Shown piece by piece: positions 7,807 to 14,464 of a DNA stretch of 23,063 bases. Made by a program: the position numbers and the translations under genes. Where the stretch lies: NCBI GenBank assembly GCA_042408925.1, contig JBHOQO010000028.1:1-23063 (forward strand), in the 5' to 3' direction. A model generated the notes under the pieces. That model searched no databases. It was not told the DNA's origin and saw only the letters and a list, made by a program, of their open reading frames with translations. How positions within the stretch are numbered: position 1 is the stretch's first letter; every line of letters begins with the position of its first letter. This DNA comes from BPIH01 sp042408925 (GTDB lineage Bacteria > Chloroflexota > Limnocylindria > Limnocylindrales > CSP1-4).

Positions 7807-7844
7807 CGAGGCTTCGCTCGTCTCCCCCCACGAGCGAAGCCTCG
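7807..7844. repeat. 15-bp perfect hairpin between PIG-L and peroxiredoxin genes
   Basis: The arms 7807-7821 and 7830-7844 (CGAGGCTTCGCTCGT and its complement) pair perfectly around an 8-base C-rich loop. It lies 53 bases after the stop of the minus-strand peroxiredoxin operon, where it could end transcription or protect the 3' end, although no U-run follows on either strand. On the plus strand it would be the first element of a transcript from the 7771-7799 promoter. Confidence 0.6.
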
Positions 7845-7897
7845 TTGCATCTCGGGGACGGGAGGGCACGCCCGGCGGGACCGTTGCGATCGCCACC

Positions 7898-8407
7898 TCA
7901 GGCCGGACGGCGGGCCCGCTCCTCGCCGAGGGCGGCGAGGACCTCGGCGGCGTGGCCGTCGGCCTTGACCTTCGGCCAGACCCGGGCGATCCGACCGTCG
8001 GGATCGATGAGGAATGTTGAGCGGACGACCCCCATCTGCGAGCGCCCGTAGCTCGTCTTGAGCTGCCAGACGCCGTACTGCTCGGCGACCCGGTGCTCGA
8101 CGTCGGCGAGGAGCGGGAACGGGAGCCCGTACTTGTCGCGGAAGCGGGCGTGGCTCGTCGGGTCGTCAGGGCTGACGCCGAGGACCACGGCCCCGGTCGC
8201 CGCAATCTCGGCGTGGAGGTCCCGGAACTGGCAGGCTTCGGTCGTGCAGCCCGGCGTGTCGTCGGCCGGATAGAAGTAGAGGACGACCCACCGGCCCCGA
8301 TAGTCCCGGAGACGGTGCTCGGTGCCGGTGGCGTCGGGGAGGGCGAACTCGGGGGCCGCGGCACCCGCCGGGGGGACGCCGGCGGCCTCGCTCGGCACGG
8401 TGCTCAT
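7898..8407 (-). CDS. bcp: thioredoxin-dependent peroxiredoxin, Bcp/PrxQ type
   Basis: A 169-residue thioredoxin-fold peroxidase. The peroxidatic Cys54 lies in YPADDTPGCTTEAC, and the resolving Cys59 follows five residues later, the spacing of atypical 2-Cys PrxQ/Bcp enzymes. GVSPDD (about 77-82) and the late VRSTFLIDPDGRI segment are also family features. It reduces hydrogen peroxide and organic hydroperoxides in the cytoplasm at the expense of thioredoxin. ATG 8407 overlaps the stop of the thiamine pyrophosphokinase gene as ATGA, so it is translationally coupled as the last gene of the HAD-TPK-Prx operon. The grouping makes metabolic housekeeping plus stress defence the simplest reading. Confidence 0.96.
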   Translation of the reverse strand: MSTVPSEAAGVPPAGAAAPEFALPDATGTEHRLRDYRGRWVVLYFYPADDTPGCTTEACQFRDLHAEIAATGAVVLGVSPDDPTSHARFRDKYGLPFPLLADVEHRVAEQYGVWQLKTSYGRSQMGVVRSTFLIDPDGRIARVWPKVKADGHAAEVLAALGEERARRPA

Positions 8408-9090
8408 GGCGAGAGCGTACCAGGGTCCTCGAGGACGAGCAGCCGACCCGCCCGGAGGGTGACGCTCGCCGCCGGCGCACGGCGGACGTTCGAGATGCCG
8501 CGGGCCGGCCCGAGGCGGAGCGGCTCGTCCCGGAGCGGGTAGCGGAGCCCCTCGGTCGTGATCCCGACGGCGTCGCCGCCGAAGGGCAAGAGCGAGACGA
8601 GCGCCCCGACGGGCCCGGTGAGGTCGAGCCGGACCGGCCGGCCCTCGTGGTCCGGCGCCTGAAGGAGGCGGATCCGGACCGCCGGGTCGAGGATCGCCAC
8701 CGCCACGCCGCCGAGGGCCGGATGGGCGAGGAGCCAGAGGTTCGCGAGCTCGTGGTCGAGCCGCGGTCCGCCGAGGGCGCCGAGGATCGTCAGCCGATCG
8801 GCGCCGCGTCGGAGCGCCGCGAGGAGCGCGAGCTCGGTGTCGGTCTCGTCCTTGTCCGTCGCCGAGCGCTCCACCTCGACGCCGGCGGCGGCGAGCCGCT
8901 CGAGGGCGGCGGACCCGAGCGAATCGCCGTCCCCGACGAGGAGGTCGATCCGGAGCCCGAGCCCTTCGGCCGCCCTCGCGCCGCCGTCGGCGGCGACGAC
9001 GAGCCCGACGTCGGCGTCCCAGCCCGGCCAGGCGGCGTCGAGCTCGTGCCGGGTCGGCGGTCGGCCGTCGGCGACGACGAGGGCGTGCAT
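8404..9090 (-). CDS. thiN: thiamine pyrophosphokinase
   Basis: A 228-residue protein with the family series VVAADGGA (31-38), LVGDGDSLG (51-59, usually GDFDS), ATDKDETDTELAL (77-89) and ILGALGGPRLDHELANL (102-118). These Asp-rich motifs bind magnesium and ATP. It converts thiamine and ATP to thiamine diphosphate and AMP. A much longer open frame runs upstream through the HAD gene, but similarity begins at MHALVVADG, so ATG 9090 is the start; this is 26 bases after the HAD stop. The end overlaps the peroxiredoxin start by 4 bases. It should provide the cofactor for transketolase and the 2-oxoacid dehydrogenases. Confidence 0.93.
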   Translation of the reverse strand: MHALVVADGRPPTRHELDAAWPGWDADVGLVVAADGGARAAEGLGLRIDLLVGDGDSLGSAALERLAAAGVEVERSATDKDETDTELALLAALRRGADRLTILGALGGPRLDHELANLWLLAHPALGGVAVAILDPAVRIRLLQAPDHEGRPVRLDLTGPVGALVSLLPFGGDAVGITTEGLRYPLRDEPLRLGPARGISNVRRAPAASVTLRAGRLLVLEDPGTLSP

Positions 9091-9116
9091 CGCGGCCGTC
9101 GCGCCTCGGGGTCCCT

Positions 9117-9821
9117 TCAGCCCCGCGGGGCGGCGCCGGTGCCGGCCGCGTCCGCCACGGCCGTCCCGTCCCGGGCGAGGCGGGCGAGGAAGCTCGTCGC
9201 CCAGGCGGGGACCGAGGGCCAGATCTCGACCGCGCCGGCGGCCCGAAGCGAGCCCGGACGGCTCAGGATCGAGGGGATCCCGACCGCCGGGACGCCGAGC
9301 CGGCGCGCCATCCGCATGTCGTCCGGCGCATCCCCGACATAGCGGACGATCGCCCCGGCCGCCGCCCCGTCGGCGAGGCCGAGCCGTGACAGCGCCAGGA
9401 GGAGCGGGGCCGGGTCCGGCTTCGTCGCCGGCGTGTCGTCGACGGTCACGAGCGCGTCGACGAGGCGGCCGAGACCGAACCGCTCGAGCTGCGGCTCGAC
9501 GACGGCCCGGCGGGTGGCCGTCACGATGCCGATCCGGGCGCCGGCCCCGGCGAGGGCCGCGAGCGCCTCGCGGACCCCGGGGAAGAGGCGGGCCCCGGCC
9601 GGATCGAAGTGCCGCTGCCAGACCGCGTTCGCCTCGGCGAGGCGCTCGGCCGGGATCCCGAGCCGCCGGTAGAGGCGGCGCCAGTCGGGGGCGTAGGCGC
9701 GGCGGTACCGCTCGACGTCGAAGGGGCGGCCGTAGACGGCGAGGAGGCGCCGGTTCGCCCGGAAGAAGGTGTCGAGGCTGTCGGCGAGGGTGCCGTCCCA
9801 GTCGAAGCAGATCGCGATCAT
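9117..9821 (-). CDS. HAD-superfamily phosphatase, phosphoglycolate phosphatase-like
   Basis: A 234-residue protein starting at ATG 9821 with MIAICFDWDGTLADS: Asp7 is the nucleophile and Asp9 the acid/base. Motif II is Thr101 in IVTATRRA, motif III is Lys134 in TKPDP, and motif IV is GDAPDDM (Asp164, Asp168). The helical cap between motifs I and II is subfamily I, as in Gph-type enzymes. It hydrolyses a small phosphorylated metabolite; phosphoglycolate is a guess from family. It is the first gene of the HAD-TPK-peroxiredoxin operon. A TACGAT box lies 9 bases before the start with no Shine-Dalgarno sequence between them, which suggests a nearly leaderless mRNA. Confidence 0.92.
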   Translation of the reverse strand: MIAICFDWDGTLADSLDTFFRANRRLLAVYGRPFDVERYRRAYAPDWRRLYRRLGIPAERLAEANAVWQRHFDPAGARLFPGVREALAALAGAGARIGIVTATRRAVVEPQLERFGLGRLVDALVTVDDTPATKPDPAPLLLALSRLGLADGAAAGAIVRYVGDAPDDMRMARRLGVPAVGIPSILSRPGSLRAAGAVEIWPSVPAWATSFLARLARDGTAVADAAGTGAAPRG

Positions 9822-9830
9822 CGTGGTCGG

Positions 9831-9836
9831 ATCGTA
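9831..9836 (-). promoter_or_regulatory. -10 box of the HAD operon, close to the start codon
   Basis: TACGAT on the minus strand ends 9 bases before ATG 9821. The predicted transcription start is 1-3 bases from the ATG. I see no convincing -35 box. Confidence 0.4.
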
Positions 9837-9910
9837 CCCTCCCGTCGACCCGGACCGAGCAGTCGCGGCTGGTCGGAGCGAGCCAGCCAGGTGGGGTTCC
9901 GGCTCCTCGC

Positions 9911-9921
9911 CGTGGTAGACT
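9911..9921 (+). promoter_or_regulatory. extended -10 promoter giving a leaderless ybaK-like mRNA
   Basis: TGG directly before TAGACT (9916-9921) makes an extended -10 element. Seven bases then separate it from GTG 9929, so transcription should start at or next to the start codon. No Shine-Dalgarno sequence is present. Confidence 0.5.
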
Positions 9922-9928
9922 CCCGGCC

Positions 9929-10504
9929 GTGCCCGAGACCGCACCCGACAGCCCAAACCATCCGGCGATCCAGCGCGTCCTCGAGGCCGCGGCCCGGAAG
10001 GGCGTCAGCCTCGACATCCGGGTCTTCGAGCAGTCGACCCACACCGCCGCCGAAGCCGCGGCGGCGGTCGGGGCCGAGCTCGGCCAGATCGTGAAGTCGC
10101 TCGTCTTCGTCGCGCCCGCCGATGACGGTGGGCTCGAGCCGATCCTGTGCCTCGTCTCGGGCCAGAACCGGGTCGACCTCGCCCGCCTCGCGGCGGTCAC
10201 CGGGGAGCCGGACATCCGTCGGGCGACGGCCAAGGAGGCGAACGAGCTGACCGGCTTCGTCATCGGGGGGATCCCGCCGTTCGGCCACCCGAAGCCGATC
10301 CGGGTGATCATGGATCCCGACCTCGGTCGCTATCCGGTCGTCTGGGCCGCCGCCGGCACCCCGACCGCCGTCTTCCCGGTGCCGCCCGCCTCGCTCCGCC
10401 TCCTTGCCAACGCCGTCGTCGCGCCGATCACCGAGGAGCCGCGGCGGCTCGCCGACGAGAGCCTCGCCAGCCGTCCGCCGTCGCCCCAGAACGCGGGTGC
10501 CTGA
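9929..10504 (+). CDS. YbaK/aminoacyl-tRNA deacylase (ProX-type editing) protein
   Basis: A 191-residue protein of the YbaK/ProX superfamily, which hydrolyses mischarged tRNAs such as Cys- or Ala-tRNA(Pro) in trans. The key lysine is Lys56 in GQIVKSLVF. LVSGQNRVDL (75-84), GGIPPFGHP (113-121) and the late WAAAGTPTAVFPVPP segment follow the family order. Its length is near the usual 150-180 residues with a Pro-rich tail. The frame is open far upstream, but the family fold begins a few residues after the chosen GTG, and an extended -10 box ends 7 bases before it. The stop overlaps the next gene by 8 bases. Which amino acid it edits is not readable from the sequence. Confidence 0.92.
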   Translation: MPETAPDSPNHPAIQRVLEAAARKGVSLDIRVFEQSTHTAAEAAAAVGAELGQIVKSLVFVAPADDGGLEPILCLVSGQNRVDLARLAAVTGEPDIRRATAKEANELTGFVIGGIPPFGHPKPIRVIMDPDLGRYPVVWAAAGTPTAVFPVPPASLRLLANAVVAPITEEPRRLADESLASRPPSPQNAGA

Positions 10505-11108
10505 GCCGTCGGGGACCGGCCCCCAGCCGGTCCGCGAGGCGCTCGTCGACTACCCCGGCGGCCTCCGAGCCCGGATCCGCTGGACCGGGAGCGGCGGAGG
10601 CGGCGCCCTCGACGAACCGGCCACGGCCGGATCCCCGGAGGGCCCCGAGCTCGTCGATCATGGGCACCTCGTCGCCGACGATCCCGAGGCCCGCTGCCGG
10701 GCCGAGCTCCGGGTCGTCGCCCCGGGCGGCGGATGGGGAGTTCGCCTCGCCTCGACGATCTACGACGAGCCGACGGCCCTCTACTGGGACAGCGAGGCGC
10801 TCCTCGTCGTCCGGTACGGGTTCCACTGCTACGGGTTCCAGGCCCGGACCGGCGCGCTCCGCTGGCTCCACCGATCGGCGAGCCCGATCATCGCCTGCTT
10901 CGCCTCACCGCGGCTCCGTCACGTCATCGTCCAGGCCGAGATCGAGACGTTTGCCATCGAGGCCGACGGGTCCGTCGCCTGGCGGATCGGCCACACCGAC
11001 GTCGTCGCCTCGGCCGAGCTCGTCGGCGGCCGGCTCGTCCTCGAGAGCTACCGGGGCGAACGGGCGGTCCTCGACCCTGCGAGCGGGCGTCGCCTCGGAC
11101 CGGGCTGA
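10497..11108 (+). CDS. hypothetical protein with PQQ/beta-propeller-like repeats
   Basis: A 203-residue protein read from GTG 10497, which overlaps the ybaK-like gene by 8 bases and implies co-translation. After a Pro/Gly-rich first 60 residues come repeating strand patterns: ALYWDSEALLVVRYGFHCYGFQARTGALRWLH, then VIVQAEIETFAIEADGSVAWRI, then LVLESYRGERAVLDPASGR with short gaps. These resemble the W-G-type blades of quinoprotein-like propellers, but only about three blades fit, too few for a closed propeller. There is no signal peptide, so it is probably cytoplasmic. I cannot assign a function. The gene ends 40 bases before the direct repeats of the small-RNA locus. Confidence 0.7.
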   Translation: MPEPSGTGPQPVREALVDYPGGLRARIRWTGSGGGGALDEPATAGSPEGPELVDHGHLVADDPEARCRAELRVVAPGGGWGVRLASTIYDEPTALYWDSEALLVVRYGFHCYGFQARTGALRWLHRSASPIIACFASPRLRHVIVQAEIETFAIEADGSVAWRIGHTDVVASAELVGGRLVLESYRGERAVLDPASGRRLGPG

Positions 11109-11148
11109 GCCGCCGAGGCCCGGTCCGGGACCCGCCTGGGGATGTTCG

Positions 11149-11193
11149 GTGGACAAGTCCCCGGCTCGACCCGAACCTCGTGGATAACTCCCC
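11149..11193 (+). repeat. two 14-bp direct repeats (DnaA-box-like) upstream of the small-RNA promoter
   Basis: GTGGACAAGTCCCC (11149-11162) and GTGGATAACTCCCC (11180-11193) match at 12 of 14 positions and start exactly 31 bases apart, about three helical turns. The second abuts the -35 box at 11194. Their cores, read on the minus strand as TTGTCCACC and TTATCCACG, each match the DnaA-box consensus TTRTCCACA at 8 of 9 positions. They sit where an activator or DnaA could contact RNA polymerase. Confidence 0.55.
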
Positions 11194-11222
11194 TTGCGGA
11201 GGCGGGCGTTCCGGCCTAGGAT
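11194..11222 (+). promoter_or_regulatory. promoter of the candidate small RNA
   Basis: TTGCGG (11194-11199) and TAGGAT (11217-11222) are separated by 17 bases. The predicted start is near 11229, two bases before the structured region. The paired upstream repeats support real use. Confidence 0.55.
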
Positions 11223-11228
11223 GGGACT

Positions 11229-11309
11229 CAGCCCGAAGGGGCCGAGCGACGCTAACGGCAGCGATCACATCAATGTCCACGCGTTGGGTAGGTTCCTTCG
11301 GGCCTTTTT
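11229..11309 (+). ncRNA. candidate structured small RNA (three-way junction closed by a terminator stem) or leader RNA
   Basis: Bases 11231-11243 pair with 11291-11303 over 13 consecutive pairs (two G-U). Inside, CGCT/AGCG (11250-11253 with 11260-11263) and TCAATG/CGTTGG (11270-11275 with 11282-11287, G-U pairs included) each close a 6-base loop, giving a possible three-way junction. A T-run (TTTTTGTTT) follows the closing stem, so the RNA would be about 80 nt with a defined 3' end. No Shine-Dalgarno plus open frame is evident inside it. It matches none of the RNA families I tried to compare it with by eye (4.5S/SRP, c-di-GMP, fluoride). It could act on its own or as a transcription-attenuating leader of the 11331 gene. 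Confidence 0.5.
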
Positions 11310-11313
11310 GTTT
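11291..11313 (+). terminator. intrinsic terminator of the small RNA
   Basis: A local alternative hairpin (GGTTC/GGGCC with two G-U pairs) or the long 13-pair stem, in either case followed by TTTTTGTTT at 11305-11313. It is one of only two clear T-runs after a stem in the window. The downstream gene has its own -10 box right after it. Confidence 0.6.
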
Positions 11314-11318
11314 CCGCA

Positions 11319-11324
11319 TATGAT
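11319..11324 (+). promoter_or_regulatory. -10 box giving a leaderless mRNA for the 11331 gene
   Basis: TATGAT (5/6 to consensus) ends 6 bases before GTG 11331. With this spacing transcription starts at the start codon. It lies just after the terminator of the small RNA, so the two units can be transcribed separately. Confidence 0.5.
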
Positions 11325-11330
11325 CGGGCC

Positions 11331-12242
11331 GTGGATCCCCTCCTTCTCGTCGGTCTCGGCCTGCTCGCCCTCGCCGCCGCGGCGGTCGTCGTCCGAAGCT
11401 TCGGCCAGCGGTACCGGATCGGGCGCCTCCTCGCCGTCACCCCCCGGGTCAGCGTCGCCGACGCCCTCGCCCTCGCCCGAGCCGGCGTCGCCCGCTACGT
11501 CCGGGTCGAGGGCCGGATCGACGGCGCGAGCGACTTCGAAGACGCCGCCCACCGGCCCCTCGTCTGGCGTCGGACGCGGATCGAGCAGCTCGACCGCCGC
11601 GGCTGGCGCATCCTCGAGGAAGATCGCCGGGCCGTCCGCTTCGCCATCCGCGAGGGGCTCGAGGCGGTCGACGTCGACGTCGATGCCCTCGGTGCCGGGC
11701 TCGTCGTGCTGCCCCGCGAATCGGTCGGTCGCGCCGCCGACCTCGGCGACCGTCGCCCGCCCGACGTCCCGCCCGAGGCCGTCGTCCGGGTCCGGATCGA
11801 GCAGATCTCGGCCGTCGAGCACGCCATCGCCCTCGGCGTCCCGACCCTCGGCCCCGACGGTCGGGTCCGCCTGGCTCCCGGTCTGGGTCGGGATCTCGTG
11901 CTCACGACCCTCGAGCCACCCGAAGCGATGCGGGTCCTCGTCGAGGGCGAGCGCCTCCGGCCGGCCCTCGCGGCCGCCCTCTTCGTCCTCGGCCTCGTAG
12001 CCCTCGGGGCGGGGATCCTCCTCGGCCTCGTCGGCTTCGTCATGGGGCCGGCCGTCGCCCGCGCCGCGAGCCCGACACCCTCCCCGGCGATCGGGGACCC
12101 TCGCAGCCCCGGTCAGGGGCCCGGCTTCGTCGGCGAGCCCCTCGTCGCCATCGGCGGCGTCGTCCTCGTCGCCCTCGTCGCCGCCCTCGTCACCCTCCTC
12201 TACGTCCGCTTGACGCCGGGTCCGGACGAGCGGCGCCGCTGA
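11331..12242 (+). CDS. membrane protein with GIDE (MUL1-like)-type domain
   Basis: A 303-residue protein with an N-terminal helix (about 4-21), a soluble region of about 190 residues, a second helix (about 212-238), a Pro/Ser-rich outer loop and a third helix (about 269-291). The soluble region has the pattern of the GIDE/BAM family: YVRVEGRI near 56-63, a P-x-V-W-R-R-T strand near 76-82, a stretch like an F-x-D-x-x-G core (RAVRFAIREG), then a V-x-V-D-x-x-A segment at 115-120 and a late VLVEGERLRPA just before helix two. Bacterial members have no RING finger and no known activity. The assignment is by pattern only. GTG 11331 follows a -10 box by 6 bases. Confidence 0.75.
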   Translation: MDPLLLVGLGLLALAAAAVVVRSFGQRYRIGRLLAVTPRVSVADALALARAGVARYVRVEGRIDGASDFEDAAHRPLVWRRTRIEQLDRRGWRILEEDRRAVRFAIREGLEAVDVDVDALGAGLVVLPRESVGRAADLGDRRPPDVPPEAVVRVRIEQISAVEHAIALGVPTLGPDGRVRLAPGLGRDLVLTTLEPPEAMRVLVEGERLRPALAAALFVLGLVALGAGILLGLVGFVMGPAVARAASPTPSPAIGDPRSPGQGPGFVGEPLVAIGGVVLVALVAALVTLLYVRLTPGPDERRR

Positions 12243-12262
12243 CGACGATCGGCGCCGCCGAG

Positions 12263-12281
12263 GCGGGCCGAGGGGGCCCGC
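12263..12281 (+). terminator. GC hairpin after the GIDE-like gene
   Basis: GCGGGCC and GGCCCGC pair over 7 bases around a 5-base loop, 20 bases after the stop at 12242. There is no T-run, so termination is only suggested. Confidence 0.3.
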
Positions 12282-12321
12282 TCAACGCCGGAAGCGTGAC
12301 CCCGCCGGGACCATCGTCCCA

Positions 12322-12350
12322 TTGGCACGACCCTCGGTCGTGCCTATCGT
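12322..12350 (+). promoter_or_regulatory. promoter of the DNA-binding diguanylate cyclase gene
   Basis: TTGGCA (12322-12327, 5/6) and TATCGT (12345-12350, 4/6) are exactly 17 bases apart. The predicted start near 12357 leaves a leader of about 139 bases before ATG 12496. The spacer is filled by a perfect palindrome (separate entry). Confidence 0.55.
12324..12344. promoter_or_regulatory. 21-bp operator-like palindrome inside the promoter spacer
   Basis: GGCACGACC and GGTCGTGCC are perfect inverted repeats around CTC. The left arm enters the -35 box and the right arm stops at the base before the -10 box. MerR-family activators bind palindromes in exactly this position, although their spacers are usually 19-20 bases. 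The gene downstream encodes a MerR/excisionase-type HTH, so autoregulation is the obvious hypothesis. Confidence 0.55.
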
Positions 12351-12495
12351 GGCCGCCACGAACTTCACATTTCCCACGCCGGACGGCGCCCCGCGCCGAC
12401 GGAGCCTCCACCGCGACTGCCCGCCTTCGCCGACCTCGGGATCGCGATCGCGTGCCGTCGCTGGCGTCGGGGAGACCGCCACGACGGACCATCGG

Positions 12496-14376
12496 ATGCT
12501 CGACCGACAGAACGACCCTCCGCGTGCCACCCAGCCGGGCGAGGTGACCCTTTCGGTCGCCGGGGCTGCCCGCCTCCTCGGCGTCCACCCGAACACGGTC
12601 CGAGCCTGGAGCGACCGGGGCATCCTCCGTCACCACCGGATCAACGCCCGGGGCGACCGCCGCTTCCGGCGCGACGACCTCGAAGGCTTCCTCGCCGAGA
12701 TGCGCCACGACCGCCCGGATGGCGCCGCTGCGCCGCCGGGGGGCCGGACCGCCCGCGACGACGAACAGATCGCCCGCTGGACCGCCCAGCTCGCCTCGAT
12801 CCAGCAGCTCGGGGCCCGCCTCTCACGGCGCTCGTCGGTCCGCGAGATCGGGGAGGCCATCGTCTCCGAGCTGAGCGAGCTCATCGACCACCACAACGTC
12901 CGGGTCTACCGCCGCTACGGCGACGACCTCGTCCCCGTCGCCCTGCGGGGTCGAGTCGGGGAGTACGTGGATGAGACGCCGGACCAGCTGCGGACGAAGG
13001 TCGGGGTCGGGCTGACCGGCTGGGTCGCCGAGCATCGGGTCGCCCAGATCGTCGGCGACGCCGCCCACGACCCGCGAGCGATCACGATCCCCGGCACCGA
13101 TGCCAACCTCGACGAATCGATGCTCCTCGCCCCGATGCTCCACGAGGACGACGTCCTCGGCGTCCTCGTCCTCTCCAAGCTCGGCCTCCACCAGTTCACC
13201 GAGGACGACCTCCGGCTCCTCGTCATCTACGCGAGCTTCGCCGCCCAGGCGATGGCGAACGCCGACGCCACCGAGCAGCTCCGGGCCCAGTCGGCGGCCC
13301 TCGAGCGCCAGCTCCTCGGGCAGCGGGAGCTCCTCCGGATCACCGAGTCGATCCTCGCCACCCTCGACCCGCGGGCGGTCCTCGACCAGGTCGCCGACGG
13401 TCTCGCCGCGATCATCGGCTACGACCGGATCACCATCGCCGTCGTCGATCCGGGGACGGGCACGCTCCGGCCGCTCGCGGCGAAGGGCCTCGCGACGGTC
13501 GGCCCGGAGACGTGGGATCCCGAGACGCGACGGCTCGCCGTCCGGGTCATCCGCGAGAACACCGCCCACCTTGTCGACGCGGCCGGGCCGGCCGCCGCGG
13601 CGGGAGCGGCCGCGCGCGCCGCGGGGAGCACCCGGCGGAGCCTGATCGCCGCTCCCCTCCGGGGCCGCACCGGAGCGACCGGGATCCTCATGCTCGAGCG
13701 GTTCGGCGCCCGCGGCTACACCCCCGACGAGTTCGAGCTCGTGAAGCTCTTCGCCGGCCAGGTCTCGATCGCCCTCCAGAACGCCGAGGCCCACCGGGCG
13801 GTCGCCCTTCGGGCCCAGACCGACGCCCTGACCGGCCTCCTCAACCACGGCACGTTCAAGGAGTGGCTTGCCCGCCTCGTGGAGACCGGCGAGCGATTCG
13901 GCCTCCTCATGCTCGATCTCGATGACTTCAAGAACGTGAACGAAGCGCTCGGCCACCAGGGCGGCGACCGCTACCTCCGTGAGGTCGCCGCCGCCATCTC
14001 GCGGGTCGGGCGCGAGACGGACTGGGTCTTCCGCTACGGCGGCGACGAGTTCGCGGTCATCCTCCGCGGCGCCGACATGACGGGCGCCCTCGCTGCTGCC
14101 GGCCGGGTCCGCGACGCCGTTCTTGCCGTCGGGGGGCCGGATTCGGAGTGGGCCCGGCTGGGCCTCTCGGTCAGCTGCTCGATCGGCGCGGCGACGTACC
14201 CGGCCGACGGGCTGACCCCCGAGGAGGTCCTCCTCGCCGCCGATCGCGCGTGCTTCGTCGCGAAGCGGAGCGGCCACGGGCGGATCGCCACGGCCGCGGA
14301 GGGCGAGGCGCTCGCCGGGTCGATCGCCCTCCAAGTCCCCACGCCGGTCGATCCGCCGAGCCTGCCTGTCGGCTGA
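12496..14376 (+). CDS. HTH (MerR/excisionase-type)-GAF-GAF-GGDEF diguanylate cyclase
   Basis: From ATG 12496 the protein has 626 residues. Residues about 17-70 form an excisionase/MerR-like winged HTH (TLSVAGAARLLGVHPNTVRAW, then RRFRRDDLEGFL). Two GAF domains follow (about 115-255 and 285-430), then a GGDEF domain (about 440-600) with an intact GGDEF active site (515-519) and an RETD I-site (506-509) five residues before it, so it should make cyclic di-GMP and be product-inhibited. There are no transmembrane helices. The frame is open from 12322, but that region holds the promoter and looks non-coding; the start between 12322 and 12496 is not certain. Joining a specific DNA-binding head to a cyclase is unusual: it may place synthesis or GAF-ligand sensing at a promoter. 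The Pro-rich tail (about 605-626) has no known motif. Confidence 0.93.
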   Translation: MLDRQNDPPRATQPGEVTLSVAGAARLLGVHPNTVRAWSDRGILRHHRINARGDRRFRRDDLEGFLAEMRHDRPDGAAAPPGGRTARDDEQIARWTAQLASIQQLGARLSRRSSVREIGEAIVSELSELIDHHNVRVYRRYGDDLVPVALRGRVGEYVDETPDQLRTKVGVGLTGWVAEHRVAQIVGDAAHDPRAITIPGTDANLDESMLLAPMLHEDDVLGVLVLSKLGLHQFTEDDLRLLVIYASFAAQAMANADATEQLRAQSAALERQLLGQRELLRITESILATLDPRAVLDQVADGLAAIIGYDRITIAVVDPGTGTLRPLAAKGLATVGPETWDPETRRLAVRVIRENTAHLVDAAGPAAAAGAAARAAGSTRRSLIAAPLRGRTGATGILMLERFGARGYTPDEFELVKLFAGQVSIALQNAEAHRAVALRAQTDALTGLLNHGTFKEWLARLVETGERFGLLMLDLDDFKNVNEALGHQGGDRYLREVAAAISRVGRETDWVFRYGGDEFAVILRGADMTGALAAAGRVRDAVLAVGGPDSEWARLGLSVSCSIGAATYPADGLTPEEVLLAADRACFVAKRSGHGRIATAAEGEALAGSIALQVPTPVDPPSLPVG

Positions 14377-14464
14377 GGGATCGGCCGCCGACGCGCCGAC
14401 GACGGCGGCGGGCCGACGGCCGGCCGCCACATCCGGGCCCGTCATCCGTCACACTGGCGCTGTC

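Noticed and set aside
5019..7850. Very long minus-strand open frame (943 codons)
   Set aside because: It gives low-complexity Arg/Gly-rich sequence and is a third-position shadow of the 5067-6896 gene and of the PIG-L gene, both of which have real domains or a real start.
11149..11193. Origin of replication, because of two DnaA-box-like repeats
   Set aside because: Only two good boxes, no AT-rich unwinding region and no dnaA, dnaN or other origin genes nearby; a promoter-linked role fits better.
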